Shown here one piece after another: positions 29,168 through 39,288 of a DNA stretch of 64,000 bases (its first letter is position 1; each line of letters opens with the position of its first letter). Position numbers and translations under genes: made by a program. A model generated the notes under the pieces. It was not told where the DNA came from. It searched no databases and saw only the letters and a program-made list of their open reading frames with translations. Source of the stretch: Bordetella parapertussis (GTDB lineage Bacteria; Pseudomonadota; Gammaproteobacteria; Burkholderiales; Burkholderiaceae_A). The stretch lies in NCBI GenBank assembly GCA_945901825.1, contig CAMDMC010000008.1, positions 1-64,000 of the forward strand, given 5' to 3'.

Positions 29168-31087
29168 ATGGCGCGCTCAACCCGAACCCTGGAACTCCTC
29201 TCTCAATGGGGGGAGTCGCGCCCCCTTCCGGGGCTTGCAGCAAGTTCTGCTACACCCTTTCCTAAATCTCTTCTAATCTGGCTCGCTGCCCTTATGGGCT
29301 TATCGGGTCTGTGGCTCCATTCGCCTTGGCAGGGGCCCGACATTGAAGCCATTGCAATGGTGCGCAGCCACCTGGAGGCCCGGCAATTTCTTACGGCGGG
29401 CTGGCTTAGCGTCCCAAGTATTGGACAGTGGGTCATGGCAGAACAAGGGCCCTTATTTACCTGGCTTACTTCGGGTACGGCTGTTGTTCTTGGGTCTGGC
29501 GCAGAGCTGCTCGATGCAAGCCATTGGCTAAATGCCCCCCTGCAGGTAACCGCGGCCGCGCGCCTTACGCAGCTCAGCCTCGTGCTTTTAGGGCTCTGGG
29601 CGTTGTGGAGGGCCACCTACCGCCTTGCACGCAGGCGTGAGGCGCGCCCCTTCGACCCATTAGGTATTGGTCCGGCTGGACCCGACTTCGCCCGCACAGT
29701 GGCCGACTGCGCCGTGCTTTTTGCTGTGGGCACCCTTGGTGCCATTGCGCGATGGCATGAGGCCGGCTCGGCAACAAGCAGTTTTGCGTTGCAGGCGCTT
29801 TTACTCTGGGCCCTTGCGATGGCGCCGGAGCGGCCTCGCCGGGCGGGCCTTGGAATTGGGCTCAGTCTCACGGGGCTATTGCTAAGCGATGGCATGGCAG
29901 GTCTTTCTGCGGCAGGGCTTGGCGTGGTGCTTGTGGGCGCAGCCCTGCCGGGCTGGCGTATGACCGTTAAGGAATGGGGGAGCTGGGCAGGCCTGGTGCT
30001 TGCTGCAGGTATTGCATCGTGGATGCTGCTTGCTGCCATGCTGCAGGAGTCGGCCGCGCTAAGCCAATGGTGGCAGGCCCAGTGGTCTTTTGATGGGCCA
30101 TCCCTTACTCACGGCCCGAAGACATGGGCATGGACCTGGTGGCCCGCCTGGCCCATTATTGCCGCCCTTTTGGTGCAGGCCTGGCGGCACCGGCTGCTTG
30201 GTCTTGCCCATTTGCAGTTGTTGCTGGTGTTGCTTGGTGCAAGCCTTGTCATGGGTCTATTGGGTGTGGGCAACGTCAACCCCACTCGAACCCTGCCCGT
30301 GGTTGCACTGACGAGCCTTGCTGCTTTTGGGCTGCTCTCCCTTCCGCGAGGACTCTCCTCACTAATTGACTGGTTCGCAGTCGCCCTCTTCTCGGGGCTT
30401 GGCATTCTCGTTTGGCTTTACTGGTCTGCCATTGAGTTTAATCAGCCCGCGTTTTTTGCCGAACGACTGGCCTTTCATGCCCCTGGCATCACACCCCAGG
30501 CAAGCCTTCTAAGCCTTCTGCTTGGAACCGTTGCAAGCGGGCTTTGGATAATACTGGTCCTCTGGCGGACACGACGGGCCGAGACAAGGCTATGGCGACC
30601 AGTCTTGCTTACAGCCGGAGGGCTTGGCCTAAGCTGGGTTTTGTTAATGGCGTTGCTGCTGCCCGCCCTTGAAATTAACAGGGGTTATCGACCTTTAGCA
30701 GAAGAGCTTCAAGCCGCCATGGGAGCACAGACGGCACCCCTGCAAGCACCCGATCCCTCTTCTTCCCGGGGCCATGCGAGCCTTGATGATGCCCATTGTA
30801 TTCAGGCCGCTGACAACGATCTAATGGGCCAGACCCTTGCACTTGCAATGCTTGAGCCCAGCCTGCGGCCACTCTCCGGTGGCCTACCCGCCAGCCTTTC
30901 CTCGGGCTCTCAAAGCGCCTTGGGCGGGCCCAGGGAAAACAAGGGCTGCCAATGGTTGCTTGTCTTTGAAGATAACTTCCGTCCAGAACCCGGGGAATGG
31001 ACAATGCTTTGGCAGGGGCCACGCAAACCCGGGCGAGATAATCGCGAGCGGGTTACCCTTTACGAGCGGCAAATCCCTTCGCCCTAG
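29168..31087 (+). CDS. ArnT-like multi-pass glycosyltransferase (GT39/GT83 type)
   Basis: This 639-residue membrane protein has about 11-12 hydrophobic segments followed by a soluble C-terminal domain. The first periplasmic loop contains [20 protein letters not shown], in the place where ArnT/PMT enzymes carry the catalytic acidic pair. Such enzymes move sugars from polyprenyl phosphate to lipid A or protein. The acceptor here is unknown. The final codon overlaps the orn stop, tail to tail. Confidence 0.65.
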   Translation: MARSTRTLELLSQWGESRPLPGLAASSATPFPKSLLIWLAALMGLSGLWLHSPWQGPDIEAIAMVRSHLEARQFLTAGWLSVPSIGQWVMAEQGPLFTWLTSGTAVVLGSGAELLDASHWLNAPLQVTAAARLTQLSLVLLGLWALWRATYRLARRREARPFDPLGIGPAGPDFARTVADCAVLFAVGTLGAIARWHEAGSATSSFALQALLLWALAMAPERPRRAGLGIGLSLTGLLLSDGMAGLSAAGLGVVLVGAALPGWRMTVKEWGSWAGLVLAAGIASWMLLAAMLQESAALSQWWQAQWSFDGPSLTHGPKTWAWTWWPAWPIIAALLVQAWRHRLLGLAHLQLLLVLLGASLVMGLLGVGNVNPTRTLPVVALTSLAAFGLLSLPRGLSSLIDWFAVALFSGLGILVWLYWSAIEFNQPAFFAERLAFHAPGITPQASLLSLLLGTVASGLWIILVLWRTRRAETRLWRPVLLTAGGLGLSWVLLMALLLPALEINRGYRPLAEELQAAMGAQTAPLQAPDPSSSRGHASLDDAHCIQAADNDLMGQTLALAMLEPSLRPLSGGLPASLSSGSQSALGGPRENKGCQWLLVFEDNFRPEPGEWTMLWQGPRKPGRDNRERVTLYERQIPSP

Positions 31088-31710
31088 ACTGCGGTCGTGC
31101 TTGGTTTCGCATCTGTCAGCGTCCCAGGCATAAGGTGCTTACGGTAATAACGGAGCTCATCGATGGACTCCAGAATGTCGGCAAGGGCCGTGTGGGCACC
31201 CTTCTTCTCAAAGCCTTTCATAAGCGCGGGCTGCCAGCGCCGACAGAGTTCTTTTAGGGTGCTGACATCAAGGTTTCGATAATGAAAATGCGCCTCGAGG
31301 GCTGGCATATAGCGCAACAGAAAGCGCCGATCTTGGTGAATGGTGTTGCCGCACATGGGAGATTTTCCTGCGCCAACATGTTGTTTTAAAAATGCAAGCA
31401 GTTCGCGCTCGACATCGTGCTCGGCCTGGTTCGAGGCCTTCACCTTCTCAATAAGTCCTGATCGACCATGGGTGCCCTTGTTCCATGCGTCCATAGTGTC
31501 CAGGTGCTCGGCGCTTTGGTGCACCACGTAGACAGGGGCATGGGCCACGACCTGCAACTGGCTATCGGTGACAACCACTGCAATTTCTAGAATTCGATGG
31601 GTCTCGGGGTCAAGGCCAGACATCTCCATGTCAAGCCAGACCAGGTAATCGTCGTTGGGTGCGGGCGAGCCCGACGTGTTCTTTTCTGTCATGAACTCAG
31701 TGTAAGGCAT
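31084..31710 (-). CDS. orn: Oligoribonuclease
   Basis: Orn degrades 2-5 nt RNA and pGpG in the cytoplasm. The DEDDh residues appear in [28 protein letters not shown] and the final [17 protein letters not shown]. It is 208 residues from ATG 31710; ATG 31692 (MTEKNTSG) is also possible. Family members are about 180-200 residues. Confidence 0.96.
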   Translation of the reverse strand: MPYTEFMTEKNTSGSPAPNDDYLVWLDMEMSGLDPETHRILEIAVVVTDSQLQVVAHAPVYVVHQSAEHLDTMDAWNKGTHGRSGLIEKVKASNQAEHDVERELLAFLKQHVGAGKSPMCGNTIHQDRRFLLRYMPALEAHFHYRNLDVSTLKELCRRWQPALMKGFEKKGAHTALADILESIDELRYYRKHLMPGTLTDAKPSTTAV

Positions 31711-31760
31711 CGGTGGGCATTGGTAGCAAGAGGCAGGCGACCTCCGTTAGACTACAGGCT

Positions 31761-32039
31761 ATGGTGCTTGAACCCAACGAAGTCATTGCCCAACTGGCAA
31801 GCCGGCAACCCTGGCGGCTTGAGGATGGCATGCTTACCTTGAGTCTGCAGCCGGAGTCTTTCGATGAGGTCTGCCGAATTGTGACGTCGATTATGCAGAT
31901 TGCAATCGACATCGATCATCACCCCGATGTCTGCTTTGGCTATCGATCCCTTCTGGTTCGAACCATTACCCATGACGAGGGCGGCATCACATTGAAGGAC
32001 TTTGATTGCGCCGATCGCATCCTGAAGCTCATCGCGTAA
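31761..32039 (+). CDS. Pterin-4a-carbinolamine dehydratase family protein
   Basis: This 92-residue protein has the PCD/DCoH motif IDHHPDVCFGYRSLLVRTIT followed by HDEGGITLKDFDCADRI. PCDs recycle the pterin cofactor of aromatic amino acid hydroxylases, or serve in molybdopterin-related roles where no hydroxylase exists. I chose ATG 31761 over an upstream start because it matches family length and leaves room for a promoter opposite orn. It overlaps rsgA by 34 bp. Confidence 0.85.
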   Translation: MVLEPNEVIAQLASRQPWRLEDGMLTLSLQPESFDEVCRIVTSIMQIAIDIDHHPDVCFGYRSLLVRTITHDEGGITLKDFDCADRILKLIA

Positions 32040-32971
32040 TCAGCGCCCACGGCGGTCATGCCTGGGTGAGTCCCCTTGCGGGCCCATTGAACAGTCAGGT
32101 CGTTCCCCTTAAAGGCCGGGCCTTAAAGCCTGTAGCAGGTGATCATGTCTTGCTTTCAGAGACGTCCGCAAGCCTCGTCGAGCTCTTGCCTCGGCGAAAT
32201 GCGCTTATAAGGGCGGAGTCACATCGCCAGAAAGTCATTGCAGCCAACCTTGACCTGGTTATTGTTCTTATCTCGGGCGAGCCACTTTTCGCCCCGGAGC
32301 TGATGGTGCGGCTTTTGGCAACGCTTGCATCCGAGGGCCTTCCCTACATCATTGCCCTAAACAAAACCGACCTTTCGGCAGAAAGCGGCAAGGCACGTGC
32401 AAGCCTTCAGAGCTGCCTGCCTTGGCCTTGCCTGCCTGATGCCGAAATAAGCTGCATTGAGCATGAGAGCCAAAACCCAAACCCTCTGACAGGCCCGGAG
32501 GCATTGGTGCAAGCCATTCAGGCGCGTGGATTTACAAAACCGGTGGTTGGGCTTGTCGGGCAGTCCGGCATGGGCAAATCCAGTCTGCTCAACAGGCTCA
32601 TCCCTTCTGCAGAGGCGCAGACACGGGCTATTTCAAAGGCCTTGCAGACCGGTCGTCACACCACAACGGTGAGTCGAGCCTACGAATGGCTGGCGGTGGA
32701 TGGCTGGCTTATTGACACCCCTGGCTATCAGACCTTCGGTATTCAGCACCTTACGACCGAGGACCTTTTAGGAGCCTTTCCTGAATGGCTCGAGCTGCAG
32801 AATAACGGCCGTTGCCGCTTCTACAACTGCCAACACGATGAGGAGCCAGGCTGTGTGCTTACAGAGGCCATGAATGCAATGAGCACACAGGGCCTGCTAA
32901 GCAAAGAGCGTTACCAACAACTTGAATTAAGACGAGGCCTTTGGAGGCGCCTGGTGCACGAAATGGGCTAG
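32006..32971 (+). CDS. rsgA: Small-subunit ribosome biogenesis GTPase RsgA
   Basis: This 321-residue circularly permuted GTPase is involved in late 30S maturation. The OB fold is followed by G4 ALNKTDLS, then G1 GLVGQSGMGKSSLLNRL, the GRHTTTVSRAYEW region (G2) and G3 LIDTPGYQTFG. The zinc site near residues 270-285 (CRFYNCQHDEEPGC) is complete. The start appears to be TTG 32006, inside the end of the preceding gene, so translation is coupled. Confidence 0.95.
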   Translation: MRRSHPEAHRVISAHGGHAWVSPLAGPLNSQVVPLKGRALKPVAGDHVLLSETSASLVELLPRRNALIRAESHRQKVIAANLDLVIVLISGEPLFAPELMVRLLATLASEGLPYIIALNKTDLSAESGKARASLQSCLPWPCLPDAEISCIEHESQNPNPLTGPEALVQAIQARGFTKPVVGLVGQSGMGKSSLLNRLIPSAEAQTRAISKALQTGRHTTTVSRAYEWLAVDGWLIDTPGYQTFGIQHLTTEDLLGAFPEWLELQNNGRCRFYNCQHDEEPGCVLTEAMNAMSTQGLLSKERYQQLELRRGLWRRLVHEMG

Positions 32972-34017
32972 GCCAGCCAGCGGCCCAAAGAAAATAAAAG
33001 CACCATAAAAAACCAGACCAGCACAGCACGCCAGACAAGGCCAATGGCTGAGGCCATGGCCGAGCCATCGGGTTCTCGTAGACTGGGGCCGCTAGAAGAT
33101 GAGGCGGCAAGCGCACCCTCTAGATCGTCGAGGCCCTCAGCGCCCGATGGGGCATCCGGAAGGCTTAGTGCAATGCCCATAGCGCCTGAGCCCGAGGCAA
33201 TAAGAACCCGCTCGGTATCGTCCGTCGACTCGGGTGCGGCCAGAACACGTGAGCGCCACAGGCCAATGGCGTCCTCAAAGTTACCCACCACCGCGAAGAT
33301 GGCGGCTGTAACGCGAACAGGCAGCCAGTCAACCCAGCGAAAAGCCTGGCTGGCAATGCGGCCGTGGGCGTCGTCGGCGATATTGCCCATGTCCCCCGCC
33401 ATCGCCTCGACATCGGGCTGATCGGCAAGTCGACTGAGTTCGTTACGAGGGGCTGTCCAGGAACGAAGCAAGAGGGCACTTAGCCAGTAGGCCACAGCAC
33501 CCGAGGGTCCCGGCAGAATGACAAACCAGAAAATAACCCCAAAGACGTGCTGCTGTGCGGCGGTCATGCCAAGCCGGATGGATTCGCGCGCCACGGCTGA
33601 CTCATCGCCCCTTTGGCTCGCCGCTTGTGCAGGCAGACCCGCCTTGGACTGCTCAACCCACTGGGCCAGGGTCTGGCGTGCAGACTCAAGGTCGCCCCGC
33701 GCGAGGCAAGACTGTATTTCGCTGTACCAGTGACTGAACCTACGAAAGCCCAGCGTTAAATAAAGAATGGCGGCCGTGGCAAGCAACTCGAGAATGGGAT
33801 GCACCATGCCTAAAAGCCAGACCAATAGCAGGCTCAGGATGGCCACACCGGCCACCACCAAATACCAGGCGGCCCAGACGGGACCGGACTGGTCGGGTGC
33901 TGCCATAAGCCGCACACGTCGAAGCTGGTTATTTAGCCAGTCGCGCAGGAAACTGGTTTCACGAACCGGCTGGACCTGCTCAAGCAGGAGCGCTAAAAGA
34001 AGGCTAATAAGCGTCAT
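32968..34017 (-). CDS. CobD/CbiB-like membrane protein (AmpE-related)
   Basis: This 349-residue protein has an N-terminal helix (LISLLLALLLEQVQPV), further hydrophobic segments, and RLGMTAAQQHVFGVIFWFVILPGPSGAVAYWL, typical of the CobD/CbiB/AmpE fold. In Burkholderiales, proteins of this type occur next to Nudix genes without cobalamin genes. A true adenosylcobinamide-phosphate synthase role is therefore doubtful. The last bases overlap the rsgA stop. Confidence 0.75.
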   Translation of the reverse strand: MTLISLLLALLLEQVQPVRETSFLRDWLNNQLRRVRLMAAPDQSGPVWAAWYLVVAGVAILSLLLVWLLGMVHPILELLATAAILYLTLGFRRFSHWYSEIQSCLARGDLESARQTLAQWVEQSKAGLPAQAASQRGDESAVARESIRLGMTAAQQHVFGVIFWFVILPGPSGAVAYWLSALLLRSWTAPRNELSRLADQPDVEAMAGDMGNIADDAHGRIASQAFRWVDWLPVRVTAAIFAVVGNFEDAIGLWRSRVLAAPESTDDTERVLIASGSGAMGIALSLPDAPSGAEGLDDLEGALAASSSSGPSLREPDGSAMASAIGLVWRAVLVWFFMVLLFSLGRWLA

Positions 34018-34053
34018 TGGGTTTCTGTGCCCTTACACCTGGGCTCCGCCCAT

Positions 34054-34860
34054 TTAGGGGCGCATGGGCCCAAGGCACGAACTCGAACATGAGGGGCGTT
34101 GATTCCAAGCAGCATAAAGGAAATGGTACAGGTTACGGATCATGGCTGCTGTTGCGCCCCAGATAAATTGCCCATGGACCGGAATAGCGAAGAATTCCGC
34201 AGTTCCTGTGGGCAGCTCAAGCCCTCGACGTTCGTGGTTGGCGGGGTTCAGAACATCGGCCAGAGGCAACTCGATAAGCTCGGCCACCTCAAGGCTATCG
34301 GCCTGCAGCTCATAGCCTCCGCTGACCAGGCCAAGCACGGGCGAAACCCGGAATCCGGTCACCGTAAGGTAGTCGGGAAGCTGGGCAAGAATCACCACAG
34401 ACTGAGGGCTAAGCCCCACCTCTTCGGCGGCCTCGCGCAAGGCAGTGTGACGCACCGAAGCGTCTTGTGGCTCGGCTCGGCCACCAGGAAAACTGATCTG
34501 ACCCGGGTGGTCCTTCATCGACTCGGGTCGACGCGTCAGTAAGACGCGCAAACCCTGAGGCGAAGGTAAGAGTGCAATAAGCACAGCCGCAGCAACGGGG
34601 TCCTTAACTTCGACAAGTCTTCGACCCCGATCGGCTAAGACCTCGGGGGTCCAGGCCGGAAAGGGGCGAGGGTGTTCGCAGTAGGTTTTAAGCTGAAGCA
34701 GAAATTCAGCTGCCAGCGCCTCCGAAGGAAGCGGCTGATGGCTGGCAAGAGGCAGCCGCGATGCGGACTGCGGGTCGAAAACGCTAGTTCTCCGGGACTG
34801 CAGCGGGAGCCTCGTCGGCCTGCACCGGTGGCAGCTTCTCGGGGACCGAGGTTGCCGCAA
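34054..34860 (-). CDS. Nudix hydrolase, CoA-pyrophosphatase type
   Basis: The Nudix box [20 protein letters not shown] (then EEVGL) is intact and preceded by [18 protein letters not shown], the UPF0035 signature of CoA diphosphatases (NudL), which cut CoA to phosphopantetheine and 3',5'-ADP. The start is uncertain. Coding similarity begins inside or just after the end of rplS, but no ATG, GTG or TTG lies between there and the conserved domain. The nearest is TTG 34860, which overlaps rplS by 77 bp. Confidence 0.8.
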   Translation of the reverse strand: MRQPRSPRSCHRCRPTRLPLQSRRTSVFDPQSASRLPLASHQPLPSEALAAEFLLQLKTYCEHPRPFPAWTPEVLADRGRRLVEVKDPVAAAVLIALLPSPQGLRVLLTRRPESMKDHPGQISFPGGRAEPQDASVRHTALREAAEEVGLSPQSVVILAQLPDYLTVTGFRVSPVLGLVSGGYELQADSLEVAELIELPLADVLNPANHERRGLELPTGTAEFFAIPVHGQFIWGATAAMIRNLYHFLYAAWNQRPSCSSSCLGPMRP

Positions 34861-35230
34861 CCAACGCTGCCTTGCGGGCGGGGAGCTTCTCGCGAATACG
34901 TGCCGACTTGCCCGAACGCTGACGCAGGTAGTAGAGCTTGGCCCGGCGGACATCGCCTCGGCGCTTGACTTCAATTTTTGCAATAAGCGGCGAGTAAGTC
35001 TGGAAGGTTCGCTCGACCCCCTCGCCTGCGGAAATTTTGCGCACGATGAACGAGGAGTTCAGACCCCGGTTACGCTTCGCAATAACAACACCCTCGAAGG
35101 CCTGAACACGCTTACGTGTACCCTCAACTACATTGACGCTTACCACCACGGTGTCGCCTGGACCAAACTCGGGGACTTCTTTATTGAGACGGGCAATTTC
35201 TTCCCGCTCGAGTGTCTCGATGATATTCAC
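34784..35230 (-). CDS. rplS: 50S ribosomal protein L19
   Basis: This 148-residue protein has [20 protein letters not shown] and the basic core [21 protein letters not shown] segment ([20 protein letters not shown]). GTG 35230 is the true start: it begins the conserved N-terminus and has AGGAGAG just upstream. The C-terminal Ala/Pro-rich tail of about 30 residues goes beyond E. coli L19 (115 residues). Last gene of the rpsP-rimM-trmD-rplS operon. Confidence 0.97.
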   Translation of the reverse strand: MNIIETLEREEIARLNKEVPEFGPGDTVVVSVNVVEGTRKRVQAFEGVVIAKRNRGLNSSFIVRKISAGEGVERTFQTYSPLIAKIEVKRRGDVRRAKLYYLRQRSGKSARIREKLPARKAALVAATSVPEKLPPVQADEAPAAVPEN

Positions 35231-35328
35231 AACAACTCTCCTATAAGCATCGTAAAACGGCTTACTGACCAAGGCGAAAAGATTTTCTAGGTGACCTTGG
35301 ACACAACCATTCAGAGGATGAAAAACAA

Positions 35329-36156
35329 CTAACGCTTTTTCTCGGGTTCGGCTAAAAGATCGGGCCGCCGACGTTTTGTCTGGCAGAGGGACTGCTGATC
35401 TCGCCAATCCGATATTTTGCCATGATGGCCGGATAAAAGCAGCTCTGGCACCCCTTGCCCCTCAAAAATTTCAGGGCGAGTGTAGTGCGGATGCTCAAGA
35501 CGCCCGGTTAAGAAGGACTCTTGCACAGATGAGCGTTCGTCCTGCATGACCCCGGGAAGGCGTCTCACCAGGCCATCGAGCACGGCCAGGGCGGCAATCT
35601 CGCCGCCTGAAATTACAAAATCACCAAGACTAAGTTCCTCGGTAACGTAGTTGTTAATGAACCGTTGGTCCACCCCTTCGTAGCGACCACAGACCAGAGT
35701 CATCTGCTGGGTAACGGGCGCCGCCTGAGGCTGGCCGGGGGTTTCAGACACAGGCCGTGCAGTGGGCTCGGCAGGGTAAGGGGCATTGTCTTGGGGCCCT
35801 GAGCGAGCGAGTTTTTCTTCAAGCCATGCCTGATCTATCCGACGGCCCGAAGGCGAGAGCATGACAACGGGACCCGCAGCAATTCCTTGGGCAAGAAGAT
35901 CGTCACGAATGGCCTTGACCGCATCAGCCAGGGGCGCAGCCATCATGACCATTCCCGGGCCGCCTCCATAGGGCCGGTCATCGATGGTCTGATGGGGATC
36001 GTTTACGAACTGCCGAGGATTCCAAAGCCTGAGACCCACAAGGTTTCGGTCAACCGCCCGGCCGCAGACGCCAAGCGTCGACCAGGGCTCAAAGAACTCT
36101 GGAAAGATAGAGATAACATCGAAACGGAAAAGCGGTCTCGTCGGCAATGTCTGCAT
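35329..36156 (-). CDS. trmD: tRNA (guanine37-N1)-methyltransferase TrmD
   Basis: This 275-residue SPOUT enzyme makes m1G37, preventing frameshifting at proline and other codons. [13 protein letters not shown], the YGGGPGMVM site, [14 protein letters not shown] and [20 protein letters not shown] are the trefoil-knot motifs. About 30 Pro/Ala-rich residues (around 120-150) are inserted before LVCGRYEG compared with most TrmD proteins. Adjacent to the rimM stop. Confidence 0.97.
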   Translation of the reverse strand: MQTLPTRPLFRFDVISIFPEFFEPWSTLGVCGRAVDRNLVGLRLWNPRQFVNDPHQTIDDRPYGGGPGMVMMAAPLADAVKAIRDDLLAQGIAAGPVVMLSPSGRRIDQAWLEEKLARSGPQDNAPYPAEPTARPVSETPGQPQAAPVTQQMTLVCGRYEGVDQRFINNYVTEELSLGDFVISGGEIAALAVLDGLVRRLPGVMQDERSSVQESFLTGRLEHPHYTRPEIFEGQGVPELLLSGHHGKISDWRDQQSLCQTKRRRPDLLAEPEKKR

Positions 36157-36906
36157 TCAGATGGTCCAATCCAAGACCAGCCTGCACTCTGCGGGGAGGA
36201 CCTTCAGCACGTAACGCGGCACGACAGGCACCAGAGAGCTGGCGGGATGGGAAGGCTTTGAACCCCCAGAAAGCGAAGCATCATGCTCAAGCCGAAGCAC
36301 CGCCTGAGACTTGCTGGCAAGAACCTCTTGAACGCGCCCCAGAAGGTTGCCCTTAGGGGAAAAGGCCTGCCAGTTAATCCAGTTAAAAACCCGCCAAAAG
36401 GGTTTGCAGAGTCGTTCAAGCTCGTTTGCCTCAAGGCCAAGTTCGCTCTGCTGCAGTTCTTCGGCCTGGCTGCGGTGCTTGCAGGTGTTAAGGCTGACAC
36501 GAAGTCGCCCCGAAAAACCCGTGGCGAGAAGGGCATCAAGCCCTGGGATGAAGGCCAAGCTTTCGCAGGCGAGCCACTGTTGACGGGGCGTTTTCACCCA
36601 GCAGCGCTCCGATGCAGCTAAAACCAAAGGCCCAGCGAGCGTAATGAGTTCGCCCGTCTGGGCGTCAACCACAATGGACTGTTGAAGAGGGGAGGCTCGA
36701 AGCTGCCCCTTAAGACCTGAGGCAGCCCCAAGCTGAACCAGGGGAATAAAGCTGGTGGGCCCCTTTAACTCAAAGGGCAGTTGGGGCGTTGAGGTTGTTT
36801 CAACAGCAGGCCCGAGTCGCTGAAGTCGGCGCCCAGTGAAGGCCTGGGCAACCGCCTGAGACTTCGACGCCTGAGACTTCGACGGCTTAAGCGGCGGCCT
36901 GACCAC
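36157..36906 (-). CDS. rimM: Ribosome maturation factor RimM
   Basis: RimM binds S19 and assists 30S head assembly. The 249-residue product is divergent and longer than usual (about 170-180) because of a 45-residue N-terminal extension with the repeat [19 protein letters not shown] fits the RimM N-terminal barrel, and [20 protein letters not shown] fits the family end. The position between rpsP and trmD supports the call strongly. It overlaps rpsP by 20 bp, and a later start inside the extension is possible. Confidence 0.85.
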   Translation of the reverse strand: MVRPPLKPSKSQASKSQAVAQAFTGRRLQRLGPAVETTSTPQLPFELKGPTSFIPLVQLGAASGLKGQLRASPLQQSIVVDAQTGELITLAGPLVLAASERCWVKTPRQQWLACESLAFIPGLDALLATGFSGRLRVSLNTCKHRSQAEELQQSELGLEANELERLCKPFWRVFNWINWQAFSPKGNLLGRVQEVLASKSQAVLRLEHDASLSGGSKPSHPASSLVPVVPRYVLKVLPAECRLVLDWTI

Positions 36907-37156
36907 CCGCCTGACGGCTTTGGAAAGACTTCACAAGCTGAGCCACGCGAGGGCTTACCTGGGCACCCACACCCGTCCAGTAGTCGACGCGATCGAGGGC
37001 AAGACGCAGTTCGGTCTCGGCCCCGCGGGCAACGGGGTTGAAAAAGCCAAGACGCTCGATAAACCGACCGTCACGCCGTTTGCGAGAATCGGCGGCCACA
37101 ACATGGTAAAAAGGACGCTTATGCGACCCACCACGGGCAAGACGAATAACCACCAT
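36887..37156 (-). CDS. rpsP: 30S ribosomal protein S16
   Basis: This 89-residue protein has [20 protein letters not shown] and the strand [16 protein letters not shown]. It is first in the rpsP-rimM-trmD-rplS operon, with mltB starting divergently 48 bp away. Length is normal for S16. Confidence 0.97.
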   Translation of the reverse strand: MVVIRLARGGSHKRPFYHVVAADSRKRRDGRFIERLGFFNPVARGAETELRLALDRVDYWTGVGAQVSPRVAQLVKSFQSRQAGGQAAA

Positions 37157-37204
37157 GGTTTTGAATCCTTAAAAAGAAGTGAAAACTCTATTTTTGAAAA
37201 AGCC

Positions 37205-38266
37205 TTGAATTATAACACCCAAAGGCGAGAACTTGTGTGTGCAGTGGCCCTGGGTCTGGGCCTAACGGGTGCCGCTCTGTCACGGGAAGGCTTAGCCGCC
37301 TCAACAACCTCCACCGCCACAAAACTGGGTCCAGGCTGGATTAACCCCGAACGGCTCGAGGCTTTCTTTGAACTCATGAGACTTAGGCACGGCATGGAGC
37401 CCGACTGGCTAAATGCCCGGTTTCAGGTTCTTACGCAGCAAGACCGGGCCCTTGCGCTTATGAACCCGCCACCCGATAGGCCTGCTGCCGACCGACCTCT
37501 GCCATCACTTTCGCGTCGACTTGCCCGTAACCTCGATGAACGCACTGTGCGCGAGGGCAGGCAACTGCTTGCGAGCCAAGCCTTATTTTTAGAGCGGGCC
37601 GAAGACCTTTACGGTGTGCCTCCTGAAGTGATCGTTGGAATTTTGGGCGTGGAGACACGTTATGGACGCATTACCGGAAACTTCCGAGCACTCGACACCT
37701 TAGCAAGCCTGGGCTTTCAAGGCGAGCGACGCAGGGACTTTTTCTTGAAGGAACTGGAGTCGTTACTGGTGATGGGCCGCCGGGGGGATGTTGATCTTTT
37801 TAAATCCGAAGGCTCTTTTGCGGGTGCACTTGGTATTCCTCAGTTCATGCCCTCAAGCTGGCAGGCCTGGGGGGTGGACTTCGACCAAGATGGGCGTGTC
37901 GACCTTATTAACAGCATGGCCGACGCCATGGGTTCGGTGGCCAATTTCCTTAAATCGCATGGCTGGCGACGCGATATTCCAAGCTTTGCTCCGCTGCGCC
38001 TGCGCCCACGTGACGACCCCTCTGATTTTCTTGTCACCCGACTAAAGGCCGAGCATCGGCTTGGCGACATTGATCGTGCCTTTCCCATTCCCAAGAGCTG
38101 GCGCAGCCTTTCAGAAGACCTCCCCGCAAGTCTTATTCGACTGCCTGAGCCTGATGCAGCACCCGTTTATTGGCTAGTCAGCGAAAACTTTTTTGCAGTC
38201 ACCCACTACAACCGAAGCTATCTGTATGCAGCTTCGGTTCTTAGCCTCGCAAAGGCCATCGCCTAG
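37205..38266 (+). CDS. mltB: Lytic murein transglycosylase B
   Basis: This protein of about 353 residues cleaves peptidoglycan to 1,6-anhydro-muropeptides in the periplasm. The catalytic Glu lies in VPPEVIVGILGVETRYGRIT, and GALGIPQFMPSSWQAWGVDF is the MltB signature. TTG 37205 gives an N-terminus NTQRRELVCAVALGLGLTG, a twin-arginine-like signal; no ATG is available before it without overlapping rpsP. No lipobox cysteine is seen, so it may be soluble or Tat-exported rather than a lipoprotein. Confidence 0.88.
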   Translation: MNYNTQRRELVCAVALGLGLTGAALSREGLAASTTSTATKLGPGWINPERLEAFFELMRLRHGMEPDWLNARFQVLTQQDRALALMNPPPDRPAADRPLPSLSRRLARNLDERTVREGRQLLASQALFLERAEDLYGVPPEVIVGILGVETRYGRITGNFRALDTLASLGFQGERRRDFFLKELESLLVMGRRGDVDLFKSEGSFAGALGIPQFMPSSWQAWGVDFDQDGRVDLINSMADAMGSVANFLKSHGWRRDIPSFAPLRLRPRDDPSDFLVTRLKAEHRLGDIDRAFPIPKSWRSLSEDLPASLIRLPEPDAAPVYWLVSENFFAVTHYNRSYLYAASVLSLAKAIA

Positions 38267-38337
38267 TTAACTCCACCCGTTCCCTCGCTGCGAGCGCAGT
38301 GAAAAATCACGCGTTGAGAAGTAACGTGTTTGAAGGT

Positions 38338-39288
38338 TCATGCCTTTCGAGGCGCGAGGCTGGCACAGGCCGCCTCGTAATTGAACTCACCACGCTGCCA
38401 GAACGAGAAAATGGCCTCAGGCCTTACCGCCTGAAAGGCCATCACTTCGCCATCGTTCGCAGACGGCTGCCAATGGTTGGGAAGGGTGAGCTCAAAACGC
38501 CAGACTCTTTCATGATGCAAACAAAGGCCAGGCCATTGAGGCCATGGGGCCGACTGGTTGGAGGACGGCGGGGGCGTCGGGGGCGCAACAAGCCTACCGA
38601 TTCGCATGCATGGAGCGCTTGCCGCCCACTGAATCTGGTCGTGCCAATGGTTTGTCAGGCCAGCCTCCTCAAGAGACTCTCTGCGAACCGCATAATCAGG
38701 CCCTTCGCCTGCCGACAAACCGCCCGCCACTGCGGCATCCCATAGCCCCGGGTCAATGGCCTTGGTCAGCGCCCTTTGCGCAATCCAAATGCTGCCGTCA
38801 TCACGCCTGAGATTCAACTGAACAGACTCTGACAAAAGGCCCAGCCAGCGAAAAAGTGAACGCTCAAGGCAAAGCCCCGGACCTTGCCGAAGGCCGGCAC
38901 GATCTAACAACGCAAAGTCCTCATGGCGCCAGCCAAAGCGGCCTAGGACATTGGCGAGGTGCTGCTCAAAGACCTTAAGTCGCTCGCCGTCAACAAAGAC
39001 GCCAGGGCCAAGGCCTTGCCACTGAAAAGATTCCTGCAAAAGAAGATTCTGATGGCTTGCTGCGCGAGGAAGGCTTGAGACGAGCGCATCCAAGAGGCCC
39101 TTTGGCATCCAGCCCAAGGGCGGCTGCCGGTCAGCATGGACAGACTGCAAAGACCAGGGAAGAAGACGCGCCTGCAGCAAATCCTCCACCGACAGCACAG
39201 GCCCAAAACAAGCTGCTGGAAGGCACTCTTCGGGCGACAATAGAGACCATTTAAGCTGTTGTTCCTTCGTCGCCTCTAGGTCTTTCAT
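38338..39288 (-). CDS. Nudix hydrolase with DUF4743-type N-terminal domain
   Basis: This 316-residue protein has an N-terminal half (substrate-lid type, including PKGLLDALVSSLP and DRAGLRQGPG) followed by a Nudix domain with box GGLSAGEGPDYAVRRESLEE (then AGL). The layout resembles plant and fungal TPK-associated Nudix proteins that act on damaged thiamine diphosphate or on nucleotides. The substrate is unproven. Its start codon overlaps that of the divergent nuclease gene within CATG. Confidence 0.8.
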   Translation of the reverse strand: MKDLEATKEQQLKWSLLSPEECLPAACFGPVLSVEDLLQARLLPWSLQSVHADRQPPLGWMPKGLLDALVSSLPRAASHQNLLLQESFQWQGLGPGVFVDGERLKVFEQHLANVLGRFGWRHEDFALLDRAGLRQGPGLCLERSLFRWLGLLSESVQLNLRRDDGSIWIAQRALTKAIDPGLWDAAVAGGLSAGEGPDYAVRRESLEEAGLTNHWHDQIQWAASAPCMRIGRLVAPPTPPPSSNQSAPWPQWPGLCLHHERVWRFELTLPNHWQPSANDGEVMAFQAVRPEAIFSFWQRGEFNYEAACASLAPRKA

